A stretch of 64,000 bases of DNA from Woeseiaceae bacterium (GTDB lineage: Bacteria > Pseudomonadota > Gammaproteobacteria > Steroidobacterales > Woeseiaceae): assembly GCA_021773035.1 (NCBI GenBank), contig JAJFKU010000032.1, positions 62,001 to 126,000 of the forward strand. The letters are read 5' to 3'. Below the pieces are notes generated by a model. It was given only the letters and a program-made list of their open reading frames with translations. It was not told the origin of the DNA and made no database searches. Of the stretch, positions 18,093 to 25,594 are shown piece by piece. How positions within the stretch are numbered: the stretch's first letter is position 1; every line of letters begins with the position of its first letter. The translations under genes and the position numbers were made by a program.

Positions 18093-18720
18093 TAAACGTC
18101 AACCACTTGCAAGTGACTCTTGCGGCCACTGTCTTTTTGCGTGCCCGATTGTGTGAGAATCGTGTGACCACTGACTCTTAGGACTGTGTTTGGCCGACGT
18201 TCACACACTTTCTCGGCGGCTTCGACGAGTCTTGCGATGTCGGGTGCCGAGTAATGCGTCGTGATTCGTTCGGACTTGTGTCCGAGTGAATCCTGCCGAT
18301 CCTCGAAACCTACACCCGCCGCTCGCAACCTGTGGCCGAACGTGTGACGAAGGTCATGCACTCGAAAGCCCGGCAGTTCTGCCCGTTCTCTCGCCCTCTT
18401 CCACGCCGTAGTGAGAATGTTGAACAGATGTAGGTGAAGACGGTCCAGTGTCAGATCGCCGATGTGCGGCATGATGCGTTTGAAGGCACAGACATCGCGT
18501 TCAAGGCTTTTCTTATGCTGATAGTCGTTGAGATATTTGACGACGGCCTGCTCGAACGTCCGTGTCGGTCGAATGCCGTAGACTACCGCCTCTGCCTGAC
18601 CTCGTTCAGACAACGCGCCAGGTAGCACTCTGCCTCTTCGAGATCATTCGTGCCACAGCTCTCCGTCAATCTTCCGTATCCCTTGATTTTCTTGTCGATC
18701 CACCATTCGTTAAGAACAGC
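18092..18720 (-). pseudogene. tyrosine-recombinase integrase, internally deleted and frameshifted
   Basis: The C-terminal half is clear: FRVHDLRHTFGHRLRAAG, GFEDRQDSLGHKSERITTHYSAPD, containing the HxxR, H and Y residues. An N-terminal arm/core-binding region is also present (YLNDYQHKKSLERDVCAFKRIMPHIGDL). The two are fused directly (LHLHLF|NILTTAWKRARER), so about 150 residues including the first catalytic Arg are missing. A frameshift near 18600 separates the first about 40 residues (WWIDKKIKGYGRLTE). The gene lies next to the tRNA and points towards it. It is inactive as it stands. Confidence 0.85.
18148..18167 (+). repeat. 20-bp direct repeat, copy 1 (also 23336-23355)
   Basis: ATTGTGTGAGAATCGTGTGA occurs here, inside the integrase end, and identically at 23336-23355 near the right end of element A. 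It contains two GTGTGA half-motifs; a related TCACACGA lies at about 18855 on the other strand. It may be a recombinase arm-binding site. Confidence 0.5.
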
Positions 18721-18939
18721 TTAGCCGGTTACGTTTTGATCCTTATTGACCATTAGTGGCCAGCATAAGCGAGTTCTGGTATTTTAGTGGTATTATTTAC
18801 ACAATAGCGTCCCCGGCAGTGGCGCTGAAGTACTTCAAACATCCACGAATTTCTCACACGATTATCAACATCACTACACGTTAAAAAGCATGAAACTCAT
18901 GCCCGTACTTAGACGAAAACTAGTAAGAGTTTGGAATCA
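18721..18939. other. AT-rich leader upstream of the beta-helix gene
   Basis: No gene seen. AT-rich, with an inverted copy of the GTGTGA motif near 18855 (TTCTCACACGATT). It probably holds the promoter of the gene at 18940; no confident -35/-10 pair was found. Confidence 0.4.
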
Positions 18940-20700
18940 ATGAATTCACCTTATGGTTCAATTGTGTTTGTACAGACGCCTGCGGAAACAAATGCGTCAA
19001 TCACACCAGCTGCGCTCCAGTACATTGCAGAACCTTGGTACGACGTTCGTCGTGTCGGGATCTTACCAAACGATACCGGGGCAAGAACGGCAAACTCGAC
19101 GGCCCTCAAGACTCTGCTTGATCCCACCACAACCGGGCCAGTCGGAAGGTTTGTATTTCCCAATACTACCGGCACAGATATCTATTACTTTGACGACGTT
19201 ATTCCTATCCGGGATGGCTGTCACCTTGACTTTATGGGATGTACGATTGATTTCGCCAAGAGTTATGTTGCGGCTGACAACGATTCAGGTTTCCTGTACT
19301 TCCAGCGCGATGTGTCAATACAAAACGGCACGATCAATGTCAACTATGACGGGTCTGCTGGAAGTAACGCCGGCGCGGCCATAAGGATCGGTAATCGTTC
19401 TGACACTGGTGCTCATTTTCCGGGAGATGACGAAGACTTCGCTTTTCCACAAGGTAATATTGTAGTTCGCGATTTGAGAATATTAAGTAACCACCCTACT
19501 GGCAATGGGATATTGCTGTTAGGCGGGCTTGATAATGTTGTTGTGGAGAACGTTTATGTTGATATGGGCGGCACAGGAAATTCCTGCATTACGTACGAAT
19601 TTGGATTCGCACATATCGAAGAAGGCGGAGAAACAAAAGCAGATAGAGTTTCGTCGCATGCTCAAAACATGCATTTCAAGAACATACATGTTGTTAACTG
19701 TACTGGTGTTGGCCTTGAACTAACTGGAGCTTACAACTGCACTGTGGAGAATCTGATTGCAGATGCGACGACCAGCGCATTCGTCTTTAGACCCGGCGAG
19801 GCGCTTTTCTATAACGTCTGGGCTAAAAATATTGCGGGGCAAAAAAGAAATATCTCTTTAACCAATATTGTTGGGCAAAATCTGACAGGAAATTTCATCT
19901 CTTTGGGCGGTGCAGAAGACGAGTCTAGTGGTTACTTAAATGGGCAACCACTCACTGATAGTGACCGGGTCGACCAGATGCGATTCCAACTTGATGGTTT
20001 TTCCTGCGAAGGTGCAGCGGGCGTTGGTCTGTCTTTGTCTGCTCCCTGCGTTGTCCGTAATGGGTCACTGATTAATACAGCAAATGAAGGCATTAGGATA
20101 CATGACGAATGTGTTGATTTTTCCATTTGCCGAGTTGAAATCAGGGACGGCGCGACATCTGGTATCAGGGCAAATTTTGGAGGCGCTACATTTTCGCCGG
20201 AACGACAGAAGGTCGGATCAATTACGAATTGCTTTATCGCTGGTAATGCGGATAACGCTATCAACATAGACCATACCGAAAGCGTGCATATCGCCTATAA
20301 CAGAATTGGCTACTCTACTGCGCATGATGCTACCGCTGAACTTACGCAAGACATAGCTGTATTGGTTGGATTGGATGGCGGAGGTGTTGTTTGTGAGGGC
20401 AACTTGGTACATACGTCTGGCTCAGCGAATGCCTATCAAATAATCGGATCAAGCAGGAACAACGAGATCAGAAATCCGAAAGGGGATACGTCCAGATCTG
20501 GTCCTTGGGCCATTGATGGTATAGAAACGTTCAACGCAACGAATATTGCCGACAAGACCCATTCGGTTAACATGGCAGGCAAATACCTGCACAAAAAGAT
20601 CTGGGATTCATCCAACAACAGACTGCTGGTTGCACTTGGAGCTACCGATGTTTCCGGATGGCGTATTGCTGATGGAAGCGCTACGGTTACGCCAGCCTGA
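18940..20700 (+). CDS. right-handed beta-helix (pectate-lyase-like / tailspike-like) protein
   Basis: 586 residues from ATG 18940; a TTG nine bases upstream is less likely. The N-terminal DVRRVGILPNDTGARTANSTALKTLL is the common opening of pectate-lyase-superfamily and phage tailspike parallel beta-helices. Many short G/N/I/V-rich coils follow (NGTINVNYDG, VVVENVYVDMGG, MHFKNIHVVNCTGVG). The short C-terminal cap (WDSSNNRLLVALGATDVSGWRIADG) resembles repeated trimerisation or attachment tails of phage proteins. There is no signal peptide. It probably binds or cleaves a surface polysaccharide; catalytic residues cannot be assigned. Prophage origin is likely given its place inside the tRNA-Pro element. 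Confidence 0.7.
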   Translation: MNSPYGSIVFVQTPAETNASITPAALQYIAEPWYDVRRVGILPNDTGARTANSTALKTLLDPTTTGPVGRFVFPNTTGTDIYYFDDVIPIRDGCHLDFMGCTIDFAKSYVAADNDSGFLYFQRDVSIQNGTINVNYDGSAGSNAGAAIRIGNRSDTGAHFPGDDEDFAFPQGNIVVRDLRILSNHPTGNGILLLGGLDNVVVENVYVDMGGTGNSCITYEFGFAHIEEGGETKADRVSSHAQNMHFKNIHVVNCTGVGLELTGAYNCTVENLIADATTSAFVFRPGEALFYNVWAKNIAGQKRNISLTNIVGQNLTGNFISLGGAEDESSGYLNGQPLTDSDRVDQMRFQLDGFSCEGAAGVGLSLSAPCVVRNGSLINTANEGIRIHDECVDFSICRVEIRDGATSGIRANFGGATFSPERQKVGSITNCFIAGNADNAINIDHTESVHIAYNRIGYSTAHDATAELTQDIAVLVGLDGGGVVCEGNLVHTSGSANAYQIIGSSRNNEIRNPKGDTSRSGPWAIDGIETFNATNIADKTHSVNMAGKYLHKKIWDSSNNRLLVALGATDVSGWRIADGSATVTPA

Positions 20701-20892
20701 CATTGGCTAGAATTTGTACGGTCATCGTAGTGTTGGTTCTGCAATCAGGCACGACATCGTCGACCAAGGCCTGTTAACCCACAAGCATTTCGTGCGTTTG
20801 TAAGATCACGAATGAATGCCCGAAAATAACACCCGGCGCAATTCCATCAACGCTATGGAAACTAGCCGCGGCATTGGCAAACTCGGCGTCCG

Positions 20893-21438
20893 TTATTGGA
20901 CAGCCTTGGCCTCTTCGCGAATAGCATCGATGTCGGCGCTTGAAATACCCTCGTTCTTGGACCACGAATAGATTTCATCCCACTCGATCTGATTACGTTT
21001 CGCGACCATGATCGCTTGTTCGCGCGCCTGAGAATCGTTCCCGTGCTTGAACCAGGCCAGTCGGTCCATAACACATTGTGTTGGCGTAATAATCCGGACA
21101 GACCCATACTTGGTTTTTAGTGTGGTGGTTTGCGATGAGTCAACGTAGCGATCGCCGAACGATAGCGGCCCGGGTGGAAACTCCAGAAAGAACTGCGACT
21201 CAGGGTGGTGAAAGTCCTTACCTACGGGACTGAATCCGAGTTCAGCTACGACAGGTGCTATTTCTTTGTTGCGAGCAACCGTTATGAAATCCAGGTCTGT
21301 GCTCATGTATTCGTTTTCGGAGTAATGAGTTACTGCTCCGCCACCGCCAAGCACAGCAGGGATTCCTGCGTTCTCCAACGCTGTGGAGACTATCGCCGCG
21401 ATCTCCTGTAATGACGTATTGGCCGTTATCCGAGTCAC
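20893..21438 (-). CDS. nucleotidyltransferase of a wHTH/nucleotidyltransferase (AbiE-like) pair
   Basis: 181 residues. Nucleotidyltransferase fold signature GGGGAVTHYSENEYMSTDLDFI with the GG (31-34) and DLD metal aspartates (48, 50). Start GTG at 21438 overlaps the stop of the upstream winged-helix gene (GTGA). The pair resembles AbiEi/AbiEii or MNT-type toxin-antitoxin and phage-defence modules, in which the nucleotidyltransferase modifies tRNA or another target and the HTH partner represses. The exact family is not certain. Size and sequence are nearer to small DUF-type transferases than to full AbiEii (about 300 aa). Confidence 0.65.
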   Translation of the reverse strand: MTRITANTSLQEIAAIVSTALENAGIPAVLGGGGAVTHYSENEYMSTDLDFITVARNKEIAPVVAELGFSPVGKDFHHPESQFFLEFPPGPLSFGDRYVDSSQTTTLKTKYGSVRIITPTQCVMDRLAWFKHGNDSQAREQAIMVAKRNQIEWDEIYSWSKNEGISSADIDAIREEAKAVQ

Positions 21439-21788
21439 TTTTGGGCTCTTTCAAGGGTCTTTCCGGTGCGGCGTGGACGTTGCCTCTCTCGGAAATATTC
21501 CTTGGTTATCTCGTTCGGGAGAGCCTTTAGTTCGGCTCTTAGGAATTCGCGCAGTCGTCTCGCGGTGGGGCTACGAGGATTGAATTCGAACACGCGTGTT
21601 CGACCAACCGTGCGGCTTACCAGCACACCGGCAGCCTCAAGTTTTCGTAGCTGGTCCTGTACGACGCTGACGGGTATGCCGTAGGTCTTGGCTATTGAGC
21701 TGGCGTACCCCGCTTCGTAGTTTTCGAGAAACAGGAGAACTACAGCGGCCGTTCGGTTTCCAAAAATGGCCTCAAGTGCCGGGATCAT
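21435..21788 (-). CDS. winged-helix regulator, partner of the nucleotidyltransferase
   Basis: 117 residues from ATG 21788, chosen because AGGAG lies 8 nt upstream; a longer frame to 21869 runs through the operator. The helix-turn-helix core AGYASSIAKTYGIPVSVVQDQLRKLEAAGVL is followed by a wing (RTVGRTRVFEFNPRS). The C-terminus is basic. It is probably the autorepressor and antitoxin-like component, binding the palindrome at 21815-21830 that covers its promoter. Confidence 0.7.
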   Translation of the reverse strand: MIPALEAIFGNRTAAVVLLFLENYEAGYASSIAKTYGIPVSVVQDQLRKLEAAGVLVSRTVGRTRVFEFNPRSPTARRLREFLRAELKALPNEITKEYFRERQRPRRTGKTLERAQK

Positions 21789-21814
21789 GGCTTGACTCCT
21801 AATTGCCGGTATTT

Positions 21815-21848
21815 CCGGTAATATTACCGGCATTTCCGTCAATATCAA
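21815..21848 (-). promoter_or_regulatory. promoter and palindromic operator of the wHTH/nucleotidyltransferase operon
   Basis: The perfect 16-bp palindrome CCGGTAATATTACCGG (21815-21830) contains the minus-strand -10 TAATAT (21821-21826). TTGATA lies 16 bp upstream (21843-21848). Extra half-sites (GCCGGT, ACCGGC) flank it. This layout suits autorepression. Confidence 0.65.
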
Positions 21849-21888
21849 CCCCAATGCGACACCGACCACAATATGCTATAAATAGCGG

Positions 21889-22012
21889 ACCGAAGAGGTG
21901 CGCTAACACCTCTCCGGCCCTAACCAACGCCAGCAAAGAAGGTGCTGAAGATGGCTGACAACAATGCTATCAGAGGAAAACACGATTGCCTGTCCGGGCA
22001 TCGTGTTTTTTT
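21889..22012 (+). ncRNA. candidate phage-type leader RNA (C4-like) ending in an intrinsic terminator
   Basis: A TATAAA box at 21877-21882 precedes a region of about 124 nt with hairpin GAGGTG-CGCTAA-CACCTC (21895-21912) followed by CCGGCCC, and ending in a GC/AT stem with seven T (21977-22012). From memory, the GGTGCGCTAACACC hairpin and overall plan resemble the C4 antisense RNAs of prophages. It lies directly upstream of the small gene at 22048. An Infernal search with the C4 model would settle it. Confidence 0.45.
21977..22012 (+). terminator. intrinsic terminator / attenuator
   Basis: AAAACACGA pairs with TCGTGTTTT around an inner GCC/GGC stem, followed by a run of T (22005-22012). It ends 36 nt before the ATG at 22048, so it could attenuate that gene. 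Confidence 0.7.
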
Positions 22013-22047
22013 GTGCCCGCGCTGGCCTCAACCCGAGGACCAGAACC

Positions 22048-22479
22048 ATGAATACAGCAGAAATCACAGATATCTCGACTCGTACGCCATGCCCTCTTGA
22101 CGTCACGGACACGTTCGCGGACCCGTCAGGTTTTGATACGCACAAGAACTGGCAAGTCAGAGAGGACAGGGGCTACTACATTCCAGACATCCTGTCCGGG
22201 AAAGACTACGGTGCCTTCTCAGAGGAGTACGCTGCCGCCGGGGATCACGCCGAGCATCTTCACAAAGCCGAACGCCTGGTTTGTCAGGCGGAGGATCTGG
22301 TGGGACTGATGCGCGCCGCGATCAGCTACGAAAGCGATGCCCGTGCCATGCAGGCTGATACTGCACTAACGATCCTTGAGAAGAAACTGAGCAAGGCACA
22401 CAGTCGTATTGACGTTACCCCCGTAATCCGCTCCGAGAACTCACTGGGGCCTTCCGGTAATTTGGGCCGAAAGTCTTAA
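22048..22479 (+). CDS. hypothetical element protein, 143 aa
   Basis: ATG 22048 with GAGGA at 22035-22039. No family is recognised. The N-terminal third is acidic and proline-containing (CPLDVTDTFADPSGFDTHKNW). The middle is helical with His/Glu/Ala-rich heptad-like text (EEYAAAGDHAEHLHKAERLVCQAEDLVGLM). The C-terminus is basic. There are no membrane segments or signal peptide. The terminator-bearing leader just upstream and the phage-like surroundings suggest a prophage accessory gene. Its role is unknown. Confidence 0.5.
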   Translation: MNTAEITDISTRTPCPLDVTDTFADPSGFDTHKNWQVREDRGYYIPDILSGKDYGAFSEEYAAAGDHAEHLHKAERLVCQAEDLVGLMRAAISYESDARAMQADTALTILEKKLSKAHSRIDVTPVIRSENSLGPSGNLGRKS

Positions 22480-22524
22480 TATTGAGTTGAATTCCCAGAA
22501 ACACGACCACCCTTTCAGTTCTTC

Positions 22525-22791
22525 CTAAGCAATTCTCTCCAGTACCTTAGGATGACTTTGCGCTACACGCAGAAGCGTTTTCGCCGCGCCACGTGGCGAA
22601 CGTCGCCCTTGTTCCCAGTCTTGTACCGAATCAATCGAAACGTTAAGCAGTTTCGCAAATTCCTTTTGCGTGAGATTAACCGATTGACGTGCAGAAATAG
22701 CGAGCAATTGCTCGGGCGTATAGGTCCGCCCCTTTTTTCGGGCTTTCATCTGTTTGACTGCTTTGAGCAGTTCATCGCCCTCGGCAGTCAT
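22525..22791 (-). CDS. XRE-family antitoxin (HigA/RHH-less type)
   Basis: 88 residues from ATG 22791; GTG 22809 is also possible and would overlap the toxin stop. Helix-turn-helix SVNLTQKEFAKLLNVSIDSVQDWEQGRRSPRGAAKTLLRVA is a typical XRE antitoxin domain at the C-terminus. It lies downstream of the RelE-like gene and overlaps or nearly overlaps it, in the toxin-first order of higBA. It would neutralise the toxin and repress the operon through the palindrome at 23126-23142. Confidence 0.82.
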   Translation of the reverse strand: MTAEGDELLKAVKQMKARKKGRTYTPEQLLAISARQSVNLTQKEFAKLLNVSIDSVQDWEQGRRSPRGAAKTLLRVAQSHPKVLERIA

Positions 22792-22801
22792 CCTCTTTTT
22801 C

Positions 22802-23116
22802 CTAGTCACGGTCAATTACCTCTTTAATCAACTTAAGCTCGTGCGCCGGAATGGTGGAACGATCACTCTTGGCATACAGCGTTAAGAGCCAAATTTCGCC
22901 ATCCTCCAAACGATTGTAATAGATGACCCGAGCGCCACCGCTTTTTCCACTCCCCTTCTGAGCCCATCGCACTTTTCGTACACCACCAGATCCTCGCACA
23001 ACCGATCCAGCCTTGGGGTTTTGTGCAATAAACACCGCAAATGCTTCCCTCTCGTCATCGGTCAGAATCCTTTTGACCTTGCCTGTATAGACGGGAGTTT
23101 CGATGACGGTGTACAC
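22802..23116 (-). CDS. RelE/HigB-type toxin
   Basis: About 104 residues from GTG 23116; a TTG at 23134 lies inside the operator palindrome and is less likely. Family pattern: VYTVIETPVYTGKVKRILTDDEREAFAVFIAQNP, GSGGVRKVRWA, GKSGGARVIYYNRLEDGEIWLLTLYAK, characteristic of the HigB-2/RelE superfamily of ribosome-dependent mRNases. The K/R-rich and Y residues of the active face are present. It is the first gene of a two-gene toxin-antitoxin operon that may stabilise the element. Confidence 0.85.
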   Translation of the reverse strand: MYTVIETPVYTGKVKRILTDDEREAFAVFIAQNPKAGSVVRGSGGVRKVRWAQKGSGKSGGARVIYYNRLEDGEIWLLTLYAKSDRSTIPAHELKLIKEVIDRD

Positions 23117-23122
23117 ATACCG

Positions 23123-23151
23123 ATGGTACGGCAATGCCGTACTCTAGTCAA
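23123..23151 (-). promoter_or_regulatory. higBA-type promoter with 17-bp palindromic operator
   Basis: Minus-strand TTGACT (23146-23151), 17-bp spacer, TACCAT (23123-23128). The palindrome GTACGGCA-A-TGCCGTAC (23126-23142) covers the spacer and edge of the -10. Transcription would begin near 23116, at the GTG, suggesting a leaderless or nearly leaderless toxin mRNA. Confidence 0.6.
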
Positions 23152-23262
23152 TCTACCATCGCATTGATTTATGAATCGGACTGGCAGCCAGTCGCAGTAT
23201 GGATGGATACAGCCACCCCACCTGAAAACGTACCTGCTGCTGAAGTGTAGCTACCCTAGGGC

Positions 23263-23300
23263 TACCTAAATATTAGGTTATTTCACCTACTATTTAGGTA
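23263..23300. repeat. inverted repeat at right end of element A
   Basis: TACCTAAATA (23263-23272) and TATTTAGGTA (23291-23300) flank GGTTATTTCACCTA. A diverged copy lies at 26466-26503 with matching changes in both arms and the same spacing. It is probably a protein-binding site of the element terminus. Confidence 0.7.
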
Positions 23301-23335
23301 GGCATCTGCAGGGGCTATTCGCCCACTTTTTCGGC

Positions 23336-23355
23336 ATTGTGTGAGAATCGTGTGA
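23336..23355 (+). repeat. 20-bp direct repeat, copy 2
   Basis: Identical to 18148-18167. Here it lies about 97 bp before the attR copy, in non-coding AT-rich DNA with no gene between 23143 and 23525. Confidence 0.5.
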
Positions 23356-23451
23356 TTCAGTCCTGCACAGTTGTGATGAGTACTGCAGTTGCAACGAGCG
23401 TCTTACGCCATAAAATTAATTAAATCAAAAACTTACAATCAATATCTCGTT

Positions 23452-23504
23452 TTCGGGAGGCAGGGGCCGGAGGCCCATCCTCTCACCCCGACCAATCTTT
23501 CCCT
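23452..23504 (+). repeat. attR / second att copy: truncated tRNA-Pro 3' half
   Basis: TTCGGGAGGCAGGGGCCGGAGG then CCCATCC instead of TTCGAATCC, then the same 24 bases through CCGACCAATCTTTCCCT as at 18069-18092. No 5' half of a tRNA precedes it, so it is not a working tRNA. It bounds element A and opens element B. Confidence 0.85.
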
Positions 23505-23525
23505 CTAGTATTCATACAGTTAGCG

Positions 23526-23745
23526 TCAGCTCACTAGAGCACTGCTGTTTACCGCATTGCTCACTGCCGGAATTTTGCCGGGATTTCTCCGATCCCCTCC
23601 GGCAAGCCTCAAAGCCGCCGCCCGTTTCTGCTCCGAAATCGAGTCAACCGCGTGCAACAGCCATGATAAATCCGGCGCGCTATTAGTGAGTCGTGATCCT
23701 CCCTGATCGGTGTCCCAGTAAATCCTGTCGGTCCTCGAAGCTGAC
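23526..23745 (-). pseudogene. integrase C-terminal remnant (element B)
   Basis: Minus strand reads SFEDRQDLLGHRSGRITTH, then after a one-base insertion (TAT to TAAT) YSAPDLSWLLHAVDSISEQKR, the same C-terminal motif as the integrase remnant at 18092. It therefore carries the His/Tyr part of a tyrosine recombinase, frameshifted at the catalytic Tyr. The N-terminal part is gone. Confidence 0.75.
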
Positions 23746-24283
23746 GAGGACTGCTGCGTGACGGGCGGCTCCGTCAAGGATGCGGGTGTGAAACCGGCTT
23801 ACTTAATGCCACTACAGCCGCTCCTCGCACGCGAGGAGAGAGAAATCTACGGAGCGATCTGGGAAGCGGCCAACCCGTTTGGGTAGTTGGCGATCATAGG
23901 GGCACGAATTGGGGTAAGATTCGCGCCCTTGAACGGTGCCGCCCAGACTGGGCAAGGCTTTCAGAGCCATACGCGGTTTCTGGCGGGCGAATAGGCTTTA
24001 ATGGCGCGATGGTCGAGACTCGCTGTCCCGCGAAATCCCCGCATCGCATTAGTCAATGCACTCATCGACCTACTGGGCAATCTGGTGACGAGCTAGGCTG
24101 TTCCCGTTGGATGCGCTATACCGATGGGATACAAATACCCGCTGAATCCCTAAGAATAAATCATCCTGTGGTAGGCTCGCGGCAGGTAGCAGTTGGCTCA
24201 AAGTTGACCGTCAGACGTTGTTCTCGTGACACCAGCGCAGCGCACCGGCTTTCCAATTGTTTCTTATGAACCGGAGAAGCCGG
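23746..24283. other. non-coding region of element B
   Basis: About 540 bases with no supported gene. Only short out-of-family frames occur. It probably contains the promoter of the gene at 24284 and debris of the deleted integrase. Confidence 0.4.
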
Positions 24284-25594
24284 ATGGCAATAGACGATGT
24301 AGCTATCGAACGTCTGAGCGACGCGACTAAAGGGATGCGACAGGCCTTCTATTTCAGCCTTGTTTTCTCCCTTCTGACAATCTACCTGCTTTTCGATTTT
24401 CGCAATCCACTATCGAATGAGGCCGAGGCGGTCAAGAGCGATGTCGAAGTTCGACTGCGAACGCTGATTCCAATCCTTGAACTTCACCATCGGTTGCGTA
24501 GCGACGCTTCCATTTTACGGGGGTACTTCGTATTTCTGGAGCCTTACGTTGCGATTGACTCCGCCGCCGAGCAAGCGATAATCGGCGTGTCTTCGAACGA
24601 TCCCAAATGGTTGGGCTTGAGTCCTACAGACCGTGATCTCGCTAGATCAACGCGCGACACCATTGGGTGGCTCGAAAATCAGATAGAGCTTTATGCGGAC
24701 GGTGACCTGCGTGATCTCCACGTGCAGAACATTCGCGATTACCTCAACTGGTATGTACGGCCAGAGATCGAGTTTTCAAGCGAGAACGCAATTCGGCGTT
24801 TGAAAGCCAGTTACCGAGTTGCACGTTCGTTGGGACAAGAACTCCCCTCCGAGGTTAGTTGGCCGTCGACTTTCTACCTGCATGACTTCGTCAAGGAATA
24901 CACTAAGAATAAAGTTAATGATGCATTCGATGCGGCTCGGGCTAGTCGCCCTGAAGAAGTCATTTCCGCTGTTGTCTACCTTGAGTCATTTTGTAGCGAT
25001 AACAGTATCGACTACTGCTCGCCGTACCGGATTCAAGCGGAACTCGATCGCGGTGCATTTACAATCGTCAGTCCTGCGGACGCCGAGAAGATCGAGATTT
25101 CATTCTTCCCAGGAGGGATAGAAACGCATCTCATCATACTGGTGGCGCCTTTACTCTTGTTTGCGAGCGTGCTCCTCCAAACGTCGCAGTACTATCGGCG
25201 CGCGCTGCTGCTAAGCGACATATCGCACGATCCAGGCTGGAGCGCGCAGTGGGATATCCCGTGGCTGATGACCAACATTCGTGTTTTTGAGGGGCGACAG
25301 GGATTACTCTTCCCAATGTTTAGTCTCGTCGTCAAGGTCTTGTTCGTGGCCGGCTTGGTCATGCCGGCCATCGCGCAGATTCGCGTCCTGGTATTCTCGT
25401 GCACGCAATTTCTAAGCAACAGCCTTCATTGGGGATGGCCGGCTGTTCATTTCTGCGCCTCCTTCGTGACCGCTACGGCCGTTGGTTGTATCCTAAATGA
25501 CGAACTTGTCGCAAAGGGAAATACGGCTTTCCAGAAAAAGCAACTAAGGCATGAGGAGGATATCCGACAGACTTGTAATAACGATAACGAGTGA
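24284..25594 (+). CDS. unknown multi-pass membrane protein (element B cargo)
   Basis: 436 residues from ATG 24284, chosen for GGAG 7 nt upstream; ATG 24266 is possible. One membrane segment near residues 21-38, then a soluble region of about 250 residues with helical character, then hydrophobic segments near 290-310, 345-370 and 385-410 before a charged tail. No family is recognised. The topology (one anchor, large extracytoplasmic domain, C-terminal helical bundle) is seen in sensor- or pore-type proteins, but this is only shape. Overlaps the next gene by a few bases (GTGATG), indicating coupling. Confidence 0.6.
   Translation: MAIDDVAIERLSDATKGMRQAFYFSLVFSLLTIYLLFDFRNPLSNEAEAVKSDVEVRLRTLIPILELHHRLRSDASILRGYFVFLEPYVAIDSAAEQAIIGVSSNDPKWLGLSPTDRDLARSTRDTIGWLENQIELYADGDLRDLHVQNIRDYLNWYVRPEIEFSSENAIRRLKASYRVARSLGQELPSEVSWPSTFYLHDFVKEYTKNKVNDAFDAARASRPEEVISAVVYLESFCSDNSIDYCSPYRIQAELDRGAFTIVSPADAEKIEISFFPGGIETHLIILVAPLLLFASVLLQTSQYYRRALLLSDISHDPGWSAQWDIPWLMTNIRVFEGRQGLLFPMFSLVVKVLFVAGLVMPAIAQIRVLVFSCTQFLSNSLHWGWPAVHFCASFVTATAVGCILNDELVAKGNTAFQKKQLRHEEDIRQTCNNDNE

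Larger units (their letters stand above)
18038..23504 (+). mobile_element. tRNA-Pro integrative element A (degenerate), about 5.4 kb
   Basis: Bounded by direct repeats of the tRNA 3' end. Contents in order: decayed tyrosine integrase, beta-helix protein, nucleotidyltransferase/wHTH pair, phage-type leader RNA with a small gene, HigB/HigA-type pair, then an AT-rich right end with inverted repeats. Several genes are lower in GC than the flanking housekeeping DNA. The integrase is broken, so the element cannot move by itself. Confidence 0.8.

Noticed and set aside
23452..23504. Second tRNA-Pro gene
   Set aside because: Only the 3' half is present; no acceptor 5' strand or D arm, and the T-loop is altered. 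It is an att copy.
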